Assembly (NCBI GenBank): GCA_020851615.1
Contig: JADZCL010000304.1
Coordinates: forward strand, 1-5,349
DNA from: Rubrivivax sp.
Lineage (GTDB): Bacteria > Pseudomonadota > Gammaproteobacteria > Burkholderiales > Burkholderiaceae_C
DNA length: 5,349 nucleotides
Direction of reading: 5' to 3'
The position numbers and the translations under genes are program-made. The stretch's first letter is position 1. Every line of letters begins with the position of its first letter. The notes under the pieces are model-generated. The model did no database searches and had not been told where the DNA came from. It saw only the letters and a program-made list of their open reading frames with translations. Below are positions 1 to 5,349 of the stretch, piece after piece.

Positions 1-456
1 CGCTGGGAGGACTGGCGCTTCAGCGTGAGCGAGGTCGTGCCCGATGAAGGCGCCTTCGGCGCCGACGCACGCTGCCTGCACGACGACGGCAAGCGCTCGC
101 AGTGGCTGCACCCGGGCTTCCGGCTGGAGCTCTTCGCCGACGAATGCAAGGGCTACTACCTCAACCTGACCTCCGGGCAGCCGGTATGGTTCGTCGTCTG
201 GCGCGGCGATGAGAGCGACCCGGCTCAGGCCGCACCGATCGCGGTGAGCGTGTCCTACATCGAGGCCGACCGCTGGATGGCCGCAGGCGAACACGTCGAG
301 AACGTGCCCCTGGCCAGCGAGCTCTGTGAATGGCTGCGCGTGTTCACCAATGAGCACTTCAAGCCCGAGCCCCCCCGCCGCAACCGGGGCGCCTCCTTCC
401 TCAGCCCGAAGGAGCGCGACGAACAAGCGCGCCGCGCCATGGAGCACAAGCGATGA
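1..456 (+). CDS. DUF3305 family protein, formate dehydrogenase-associated (5' partial)
   Basis: The frame is already open at base 1, so the true start lies left of the window. A GTG at 25 is in frame, but the residues before it (RWEDWRF) look like normal family sequence, so it is probably internal. The visible part is 151 residues. The central block HPGFRLELF (residues 37-45), GYYLNLTSGQPVWFVVWR (51-68) and VSVSYIEADR (82-91) is what I recognise as the DUF3305 core. The tail after about residue 121 is basic and looks disordered. No signal peptide or membrane segment is visible. The family has no established biochemical role that I know of; it recurs next to DUF3306 and formate dehydrogenase genes, so an accessory role in maturing that enzyme is an inference. 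The stop overlaps the next start (ATGA, 453-456), indicating translational coupling. Family assignment is by remembered resemblance. Confidence 0.85.
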   Translation, partial: RWEDWRFSVSEVVPDEGAFGADARCLHDDGKRSQWLHPGFRLELFADECKGYYLNLTSGQPVWFVVWRGDESDPAQAAPIAVSVSYIEADRWMAAGEHVENVPLASELCEWLRVFTNEHFKPEPPRRNRGASFLSPKERDEQARRAMEHKR

Positions 457-935
457 GCGACCCGCGCGACGAGGGCTTCTTCGGCCGCTGGTCGCGGCGC
501 AAGGCCGACGCCACGCGCGCGGTCGCGCCCGCAGTTGAGGCCGCATCCCCTGACCTGCTCACACCCCATGAAAGCCACGCTCCGGCTCCCGTGTGCACGG
601 CGCCGACGCCGCCGGCACCCGCTACGCCGGCACCGACACTGGACGACGTGGCCGCCCTGACGCCGTCGTCAGACTTCACACGCTTCGTCGCGCACGACGT
701 CGACACGGGCGTCAAGAATGCAGCGCTGAAGAAGCTCTTCACCGACCCGCACTTCAACGTGATGGACGGCCTGGACACCTACATCGACGACTACAACCGG
801 CTGGAACCCATGCCTCAATCAGTCCTGCGGCGGACGATGCAGGCCCGCGTGCTGGGCTTGCTGGACGACGAGCTCGACGAGCAGCCGATCGGGGCCGTAC
901 CGCCCGACGCCGCACCGCCGGCGTCGCAGGCTTAG
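453..935 (+). CDS. DUF3306 family protein, formate dehydrogenase-associated
   Basis: A complete gene of 160 residues. Its ATG overlaps the DUF3305 stop as ATGA, and a GGAG at 441-444 lies 8 bases upstream, which fixes the start. The N-terminus ([12 protein letters not shown], residues 6-17) and the C-terminal block ([18 protein letters not shown], 63-80; [24 protein letters not shown], read across 91-114) are the two conserved parts of DUF3306 proteins. They are joined by a Pro/Ala-rich, probably disordered linker (about 22-62). The acidic/proline tail from 138 looks unstructured. The protein appears soluble and cytoplasmic. No reaction is known; the family is typically encoded with DUF3305 in formate dehydrogenase operons, so an accessory or assembly role is likely but unproven. 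The gene ends with TAG at 933-935, overlapping the convergent selA stop inside a hairpin. Confidence 0.88.
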   Translation: MSDPRDEGFFGRWSRRKADATRAVAPAVEAASPDLLTPHESHAPAPVCTAPTPPAPATPAPTLDDVAALTPSSDFTRFVAHDVDTGVKNAALKKLFTDPHFNVMDGLDTYIDDYNRLEPMPQSVLRRTMQARVLGLLDDELDEQPIGAVPPDAAPPASQA

Positions 936-944
936 GCCTGCGGC
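923..944. terminator. Hairpin at the overlapping convergent stop codons; possible bidirectional terminator
   Basis: CGCAGGC (925-931) and GCCTGCG (936-942) form a perfect 7-bp inverted repeat around the 4-base loop TTAG. In plus-strand RNA it extends to 9 bp with U924-G943 and G923-C944. The loop contains both stop codons: TAG for DUF3306 on the plus strand and TAA for selA on the minus strand. There is no T-run on either side, so it is not a classical intrinsic terminator. It may still pause or end transcription from both sides, protect 3' ends, or be a by-product of both proteins ending in Gln-Ala. The inverted repeat is certain; the function is not. Confidence 0.4.
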
Positions 945-2392
945 AACACCTCAGCGCCGGCCGCAGACCTGAGCTGCGCGAGCTGGGCGACGAAGCTCTG
1001 CTCCTGCGCCCCCGCCTCCAGGCCACGCAGGTCCAGCCGCAACTGACCGTCGGCGATGTGGCCGATCACGGGCACCGGCAGCGCGCGCAGCGCCGCGGCC
1101 AGCCGCTGCGGGAAGCTGCCGGCGCGGCGCAGGCCGGGCGGTGGCGTGATGGCCAGGCACACGCTGTCCAGCCGCTCGACCGGCAGCGAGCCGCTGCCGA
1201 TCTGGCTGCGGCAGGGCAGGATCTGCACCACGGCGTGTGCACCCAGAGCCTGGGCCAGGGCAGGCGCCACGCGCTCGGCCAGTGCCTGCAGCTCGGCACG
1301 CGTGCGCGTGAGCAGCCGCAGAGTGGGCAATCGCTCGGCGAGCCGGTCCGGGTCGCGATACAGGCGCAGCACAGCCTCGAGCGCGGCAATCGTCATCTTG
1401 TCCAGACGCAGCGCGCGCTTGAGGGGGTTGCGCTTGATGCGAGCCACGAGCGCACGCTCGCCGACGATGAGTCCGGCCTGCGGGCCGCCCAGCAGCTTGT
1501 CGCCGCTGAAGGTGACCAGCTGCGCCCCGGCGGCCAGCGATTGGCGCGGCGTGGGCTCGGCGGGCAGGCCATAGCGCGTCAGATCGACCAGCGTGCCGCT
1601 GCCCAGGTCGACCACGAAGGGCAGGTCGTGCTCGCGGCAGAGCTGCGCCAGCTCGGTCTCTGGTACGGCGGCGGTGAAGCCCTGCACGGCGTAGTTGCTG
1701 GTGTGCACCTTCATCACCAGCGCCGTGCGGGAATCGATGGCATCTGCGAAATCGCGCCGGTGGGTGCGATTCGTCGTGCCAACCTCGACCAGCCGCGCGC
1801 CGGCGCGCCGCATGATGTCGGGAATGCGGAAGGCGCCGCCGATCTCGATCAGCTCACCGCGCGAGACCGGCACCGCCTTGCCCTGGGCCAGGGTGTTCAA
1901 GACCAGCAGCACCGCCGCGGCGTTGTTGTTGACGGCTGTGGCCGCCTCGGCGCCGGTCAGCTCGCGCAGCAGGCCCTCGAGGTGGGCATCACGGTCGCCA
2001 CGTTCGCCGCTGCCCAGCTCGTACTCAAGGTTGCCGGGGCCACCCATCACCGCGGCCACCGCGGCGATGGCCTCCGCCGGCAGCGGTGCACGGCCCAGGT
2101 TGGTGTGCAGCACCGTGCCACTGAGGTTGAAGACCGGGCGCAGGCTGGGCTGCGCGCGCCCGGCGAGCACGCGCGCACAGGCCGCCTCGAAGGCCTGCGC
2201 ATCAAAACCCGCCTGTCCCGCCTCAGCCACCTCGTGCAGCGCCCGCCACTGCGCCAGCTGCTCGCGTGCGATCGCCAGCACCTCGGTGCGGCCGTGGTGC
2301 GCGATCAGCGCCTGCATGGCGTCGCGCGCGAGCAGGCGGTCCAGCGCCGGCGGACGCGCCGCCGCCTGCGCGGCCCGCTGGTGTGGATTCAT
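932..2392 (-). CDS. selA: L-seryl-tRNA(Sec) selenium transferase SelA
   Basis: SelA is the PLP-dependent cytoplasmic enzyme that turns Ser-tRNASec into Sec-tRNASec using selenophosphate. The product is 486 residues, against about 463 for E. coli SelA. Family blocks in order are PPALDRLL (14-21), [19 protein letters not shown] (84-102), [13 protein letters not shown] (153-165), [18 protein letters not shown] (177-194), VGTTNRTH (204-211), MKVHTSNY (227-234), [10 protein letters not shown] (261-270) and [13 protein letters not shown] (295-307). The PLP lysine is K299. [12 protein letters not shown] (397-408) and [18 protein letters not shown] (439-456) complete the C-terminal part. I chose the ATG at 2392 because it gives the same short N-terminal lead as E. 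coli SelA; the earlier in-frame ATG at 2428 lies inside the tRNA T-stem. No Shine-Dalgarno is visible, since the ATG is only 7 bases after the tRNA CCA. It is the last gene of selB-selC-selA and looks intact. Confidence 0.97.
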   Translation of the reverse strand: MNPHQRAAQAAARPPALDRLLARDAMQALIAHHGRTEVLAIAREQLAQWRALHEVAEAGQAGFDAQAFEAACARVLAGRAQPSLRPVFNLSGTVLHTNLGRAPLPAEAIAAVAAVMGGPGNLEYELGSGERGDRDAHLEGLLRELTGAEAATAVNNNAAAVLLVLNTLAQGKAVPVSRGELIEIGGAFRIPDIMRRAGARLVEVGTTNRTHRRDFADAIDSRTALVMKVHTSNYAVQGFTAAVPETELAQLCREHDLPFVVDLGSGTLVDLTRYGLPAEPTPRQSLAAGAQLVTFSGDKLLGGPQAGLIVGERALVARIKRNPLKRALRLDKMTIAALEAVLRLYRDPDRLAERLPTLRLLTRTRAELQALAERVAPALAQALGAHAVVQILPCRSQIGSGSLPVERLDSVCLAITPPPGLRRAGSFPQRLAAALRALPVPVIGHIADGQLRLDLRGLEAGAQEQSFVAQLAQLRSAAGAEVLPQA

Positions 2393-2399
2393 GGCGTGC

Positions 2400-2496
2400 T
2401 GGCGGAAGAGCGTGGGAGTCGAACCCACCTGGAGCCGCTGGGCAGCCCCACCCGGTTTTGCAGACCGGACGCCCCACCGGGGAACGATCCTCTTCC
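2400..2496 (-). tRNA. selC: Selenocysteine-type tRNA (tRNASec) with anticodon GCA
   Basis: The 97-base gene encodes its own CCA. The acceptor starts GGAAGAG (2496-2490) and pairs with CTCTTCC (2410-2404); G73 and CCA follow (2403-2400). The eighth acceptor position is G2489 opposite G2411, a mismatch. The D stem has 6 bp (2486-2481 with 2475-2470) with a short 5-base loop. The anticodon stem CCGGT/ACCGG holds the loop CTGCAAA (2463-2457), so the anticodon is GCA at 2461-2459; ordinary bacterial tRNASec has UCA. The variable arm is 9 bp with a 3-base loop (2450-2442 with 2438-2430). The T stem has 5 bp (2428-2424 with 2416-2412) and loop TTCGACT. The long stacked acceptor/T arm, long D stem, long variable arm and placement between selB and selA all say tRNASec. 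It is not an ordinary tRNACys, which has a short variable loop. As read, it would decode UGC and UGU. Confidence 0.93.
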
Positions 2497-2518
2497 TTGT
2501 CCTGCTCGCACCATCGGT

Positions 2519-4492
2519 TCACCCATGCGCCGGTCCCCCGAACATGTCGCGCGCGCGGCGGCGGATCTTGCGGCCCTCGGCATCGCGCCGGGTGAAGCCG
2601 ACCTCGTCGAAGAACTCTACCAGTGGCACCGACAGGTGTCGGCTCATGCCCGTGGCCTCGCGCAGGGTCTTGACGTTCAGGCGCCGGTGCGGGTCGTCGC
2701 CTGCCAGTTGCTCGGCGCGCTCGGCCAGCGCCGCCACATGCCTGGCCTGCACGAAGTACTCGGCACCGATCGCATACAGCCGGCCCATGCGCACGAGCTT
2801 GTTCAAGAGCCGCATCAGCTGCTCGCGGTGCAGCGTGCGGTCGCGGGCCAGCATGTCGCTGAGCCGGGGGGGATGCGTGCCACCCTCATCCAGCCAGGGC
2901 CGCAGGCGCTCCCACAGCTTCTGCTCGGCGGGCAGCAGGGCCACCTCGTGCCCAGGCCGCATCACGTAGGGGCCTCTGCGCTGCAGCGTGCCCGCGGCCA
3001 ACGCCTCACGCAGCAGCAGCGCGAACAGCGTGGCTGCCGGCCGTGGCACCAACTGCTGCTGTGCCTGCTCGGGCGTCAGGCCCGGGCTGTCGGGCCGGGC
3101 GCGGTGGTGTGCCTCCAGCGTGTCACGCAGCGCCTGCGTCAGGCGCTCGAGCTGGGGCGGGGCGAACGCGCGCGCGGCCACGGCCTCCCCCAGGACGCGG
3201 TGCGGCACCGCAGCCAGCACCGCCGCACGCGCCGCGGGCAACAGGTTCCAGACCACGCAAAAGCGCTCCAGATCCAGGCCGCTGGCCGGCTCGAGGGCCA
3301 GCAGGGCGGCCAGCGCTGCAGCGGGCGTGGCTTGCTCAGAGGCGGCCAGGGCCGCCAGGCGCGCCGCCCGGTGCCGCCGCGAAGGCGGCGCAAAGGGATC
3401 GAGCACGGTGCCCCCGCCCATCGTGCGCGTGGCCGACTGGTCGCGCACGATGAAGCGGTCACCGTGCAAGGCACCGATCTCGCGTTCGAGCTCGAGCTGC
3501 ACGCGCGCGCTGCCCCCCGGGGCCAGCGGCTCCCCCTCGAGCAGCGCCACCCGCGCGCCGACATCGCTGGCGCCCAGGTGCAGGTGCACGGGCGTCCAGT
3601 GCGCCAGCGCCTTGGCCTCGCCGGGCAGCAGGCGCAGGCGCACGTCCAGGCGCCGCGTCGGGGCATGCACTGCCGGCTCGACGATCCAGTCACCGCGCGC
3701 GATGTCACTCTTCTCCAGTCCTGGCGCGGCGAGGTTGAGCGCCAGGCGGTCGCCGGCGGCGCCGCTGGTGGCCTGGCTGTTCTGCACACGCAGGCCGCGC
3801 ACACGCACCGGCAGGCCACGCGGACTCACCCACACCGTGTCGCCCACCGCCACCCGGCCCGACACCGCCGTGCCGGTGACGACCGTGCCTATGCCCGCCA
3901 GCGTGAAGCAGCGGTCCACCGCCAGGCGAAAGTGCCCCTCGCTGCTGCGGCTGCTCGCACCCGCGCCTACGGCCAGCAGATGCGCGCGCAGGGCCTCGAT
4001 GCCCTGGCCACTCACGCAGGAGACCGGCAGCACCGGCGCGTCGGCCAGCGTCGTCGCAGCCAGCAGCGCGCGCACCTCGGCGGTCGCATCTGCCACGCGC
4101 GCCGCCGGCACCAGGTCGCATTTGGTGAGCACGACCGCGCCCGCACGCAGGCCGAGCAAGTCGATGATGGCCAGGTGCTCGCGCGTCTGCGGCATCGGGC
4201 CGTCGTCGGCTGCCACGACCAGCAGCGCGTAGTCGATGCCGGTGGCGCCGGCGAGCATGTTGCGCACCAGCTTCTCGTGCCCCGGCACGTCGACGAAGCC
4301 CAGCACGCCGCCATCTGGCCGCGCCTGGAAGGCAAAGCCCAGGTCGATCGTGATCCCGCGCGCCTTCTCTTCGGCCAGGCGGTCGCCGTCAACGCCGGTC
4401 AGCGCCCTGACGAGCGACGTCTTGCCGTGGTCGATGTGACCTGCAGTGCCGATGATCACGCGCGAAGCAAGCGAGGTGGATGCAGCCGCCAT
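2519..4492 (-). CDS. selB: Selenocysteine-specific translation elongation factor SelB
   Basis: SelB is a GTPase that carries Sec-tRNASec to ribosomes paused at a SECIS hairpin. From the chosen ATG at 4492 it has 657 residues (E. coli about 614). The N-terminal G domain shows [11 protein letters not shown] (17-27, P-loop), [11 protein letters not shown] (45-55), [13 protein letters not shown] (68-80), TKCD (123-126) and SCVSGQG (158-164). Beta-barrel domains follow, with [23 protein letters not shown] (about 196-218). The C-terminal winged-helix region includes EYFVQARH (578-585) and [22 protein letters not shown] (615-636), the SECIS-binding type of end. A GTG at 4459 would start exactly where E. 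coli SelB does (IIGTAGH), giving 646 residues; neither start has a clear Shine-Dalgarno. The frame is open further upstream, but that part overlaps the divergent gene and does not resemble SelB. It is the first gene of the operon, 22 bases before selC. Confidence 0.97.
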   Translation of the reverse strand: MAAASTSLASRVIIGTAGHIDHGKTSLVRALTGVDGDRLAEEKARGITIDLGFAFQARPDGGVLGFVDVPGHEKLVRNMLAGATGIDYALLVVAADDGPMPQTREHLAIIDLLGLRAGAVVLTKCDLVPAARVADATAEVRALLAATTLADAPVLPVSCVSGQGIEALRAHLLAVGAGASSRSSEGHFRLAVDRCFTLAGIGTVVTGTAVSGRVAVGDTVWVSPRGLPVRVRGLRVQNSQATSGAAGDRLALNLAAPGLEKSDIARGDWIVEPAVHAPTRRLDVRLRLLPGEAKALAHWTPVHLHLGASDVGARVALLEGEPLAPGGSARVQLELEREIGALHGDRFIVRDQSATRTMGGGTVLDPFAPPSRRHRAARLAALAASEQATPAAALAALLALEPASGLDLERFCVVWNLLPAARAAVLAAVPHRVLGEAVAARAFAPPQLERLTQALRDTLEAHHRARPDSPGLTPEQAQQQLVPRPAATLFALLLREALAAGTLQRRGPYVMRPGHEVALLPAEQKLWERLRPWLDEGGTHPPRLSDMLARDRTLHREQLMRLLNKLVRMGRLYAIGAEYFVQARHVAALAERAEQLAGDDPHRRLNVKTLREATGMSRHLSVPLVEFFDEVGFTRRDAEGRKIRRRARDMFGGPAHG

Positions 4493-4621
4493 CGTAGCGG
4501 CTGGAGCCTGACGTATGCGTTCGACGACATATCGCAAGGCCCGCACCTTGCAGAAAGAATCAGCGCCGCCGGCCATGCGTTGTTGCAGGCTGCCCACTTC
4601 ATGACGTAGGGACGACGCACG
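4493..4621. promoter_or_regulatory. Divergent intergenic region between selB and the modA-like gene
   Basis: These 129 bases lie between two divergently read genes, so promoters for the sel operon (minus) and the ModA-like gene (plus) should start here or reach into the gene starts. On the plus strand, AGGGA at 4608-4612 is a plausible ribosome binding site 9 bases before the ATG at 4622. On the minus strand a weak sigma-70-like pair can be drawn (TTGCGA about 4539-4534, then TACGTC after 16 bases), but it is not convincing. I see no clear ModE-type operator, riboswitch or terminator. The AT-richest stretch is around 4526-4534. The regulatory role is inferred from gene layout. Confidence 0.35.
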
Positions 4622-5349
4622 ATGCCTTCGCTGCCCACCACCTTGACCACCATGTCCGTCCTGCTGGCTTGCACGGCTGCAGCCAGCGCGCAGCCGACAT
4701 CCGATGACCTGGCCGTCTACGCCGCCGGCAGCCTGCGCGCGGCCATGACGGAGCTGGCGCAGGCCTTCGAAACCACGACCCGCGCGCATGTGAAGCTCAC
4801 CTTCGGCCCGTCGGGCCTACTGAAGGAGCGCATCGAAGCCGGCGCAGCCGCCAACGTCTTCGCCTCGGCCAACATGAACCACCCCCAGGCGCTGCGCAGC
4901 GCCGGCAAGGCCGATACGGTACGCCCCTTCGCCCGCAACGCGTTGTGCGCGCTGGCTTCGCCGGCCTTCGGCCTGCAGGGCAAGACGCTGGCGCAGCGCC
5001 TGCTCGATGAGGACGTCCGCGTGGGCACCTCGACACCGCGCGCCGACCCTTCGGGCGACTATGCCTTCCAGATGTTCGAGCGCATCGAGGCCAGCGGCGC
5101 CGCGCCCGCCGGTTCGGCCGCTGCGCTCAAGGCCAAGGCGCTGCAGCTCACCGGCGGCCCCGACTCGCCCCAGCCGCCGCCCGGGCGCAGCCTCTACGGC
5201 ATGCTGGTCGAAGCCGGCAAGGCCGATGTCTTCATCACCTACTGCACCAATGCCACCGAGGCCAGGCAACAGCACCCTGCGCAGCAGGTCCTGCCCATCC
5301 CCGAGGCCTACACCGTCGCTGCGGTCTACGGCATCGCCACCGTGCTGCC
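4622..5349 (+). CDS. ModA-like periplasmic molybdate/tungstate-binding protein (3' partial)
   Basis: The frame runs from ATG 4622 to the window edge without a stop, giving 242 residues plus two bases. ModA proteins are about 230-260 residues, so probably little is missing. An in-frame TAG at 4607-4609 and AGGGA at 4608-4612 support this start; M11 is an alternative. Residues 11-23 form a short hydrophobic export signal ending ASA before Q24, but without the usual positive charges at the N-terminus. LLAC at 14-17 is also a possible lipobox. The mature part begins LAVYAAGSLRAAMTELAQAFE (30-50) and continues with FGPSGLLKERIEAGAAANVFASAN (61-84). Ser37 and Ser64 sit where ModA proteins contact the oxyanion. 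GKADVFITYCTNA (199-211) matches the ModA block near the C-terminus, with Tyr207 as a likely ligand residue. It would capture molybdate or tungstate for an ABC importer, fitting a formate dehydrogenase locus. Which oxyanion it binds cannot be told from sequence. Confidence 0.85.
   Translation, partial: MPSLPTTLTTMSVLLACTAAASAQPTSDDLAVYAAGSLRAAMTELAQAFETTTRAHVKLTFGPSGLLKERIEAGAAANVFASANMNHPQALRSAGKADTVRPFARNALCALASPAFGLQGKTLAQRLLDEDVRVGTSTPRADPSGDYAFQMFERIEASGAAPAGSAAALKAKALQLTGGPDSPQPPPGRSLYGMLVEAGKADVFITYCTNATEARQQHPAQQVLPIPEAYTVAAVYGIATVL

Noticed and set aside
454..456. The TGA ending DUF3305 as a possible in-frame selenocysteine codon
   Set aside because: It forms a standard ATGA overlap with the DUF3306 start, which has a good GGAG upstream. 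The frame after it shows no DUF3305-like sequence.
2400..2496. Ordinary tRNACys, since the anticodon is GCA
   Set aside because: tRNACys has a 7-bp acceptor, a 4-bp D stem and a short variable loop. This RNA has a 9-bp variable arm, a 6-bp D stem, tRNASec-like sequence throughout and flanking selB and selA.
2400..2496. selC as a genomic-island attachment site
   Set aside because: selC is a known integration site in enterobacteria, but here its 3' end is 7 bases from an intact selA start, with no integrase or direct repeat.
4521..4540. A possible ModE-type operator around the ATAT at 4529-4532
   Set aside because: The surrounding bases do not form the spaced inverted repeat expected for ModE sites. 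Only a short imperfect palindrome is present.
593..4609. A 1338-codon open frame on the plus strand opposite selA, selC and selB, plus other long plus-strand frames at 1695-2969 and 2988-4232
   Set aside because: The translation is Arg/Gln/His/Ala-rich with no recognisable domain, and the frame runs straight through a tRNA gene. Such long antisense frames are expected opposite high-GC codons. The minus-strand proteins match SelA and SelB throughout.
4493..4789. A longer SelB beginning at an upstream ATG (4789)
   Set aside because: The extra 99 residues overlap the start of the divergent ModA-like gene, are low-complexity Arg/Gly/Gln-rich, and match nothing in SelB. The family begins just before the P-loop.

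Overview
The window is very GC-rich, with G or C at most third codon positions. It reads like a betaproteobacterial chromosome, probably Burkholderiales; this rests on protein resemblance and base composition only. No mobile elements, CRISPR arrays or rRNA genes were seen. Almost every base is genic.

Layout: 1-935 (+) holds the end of a DUF3305 gene (cut by the window edge) and a complete, translationally coupled DUF3306 gene. This pair is known to sit beside molybdenum formate dehydrogenase operons. Converging on it from the right is a compact minus-strand selenocysteine operon in the order selB (4492-2519), selC tRNA (2496-2400), selA (2392-932). The selA and DUF3306 stop codons overlap in the loop of a perfect hairpin. 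A 129-base divergent intergenic region (4493-4621) separates selB from a plus-strand gene for a ModA-like periplasmic molybdate/tungstate-binding protein, which runs off the right edge.

How they fit together: a bacterial respiratory formate dehydrogenase needs a Mo or W cofactor and often selenocysteine in its active site. SelA converts Ser-tRNASec to Sec-tRNASec, selC is that tRNA, and SelB delivers it to a SECIS hairpin in the mRNA. The ModA-like protein would supply the metal, and DUF3305/DUF3306 are probable accessory proteins. The catalytic subunit itself is not in the window.

Main discovery: the tRNA between selB and selA has the full tRNASec architecture (long acceptor/T stack, 9-bp variable arm, G73-CCA), but its anticodon loop is CUGCAAA. 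The anticodon is therefore GCA, not UCA. Read literally, this tRNA decodes the cysteine codons UGC/UGU instead of UGA, so the organism may insert selenocysteine at a SECIS-marked cysteine codon. Non-UCA tRNASec species, including ones for Cys codons, have been described before in a survey of genomes and metagenomes. Here the variant sits inside an apparently intact selB-selC-selA operon beside formate-dehydrogenase accessory genes, which makes it testable.
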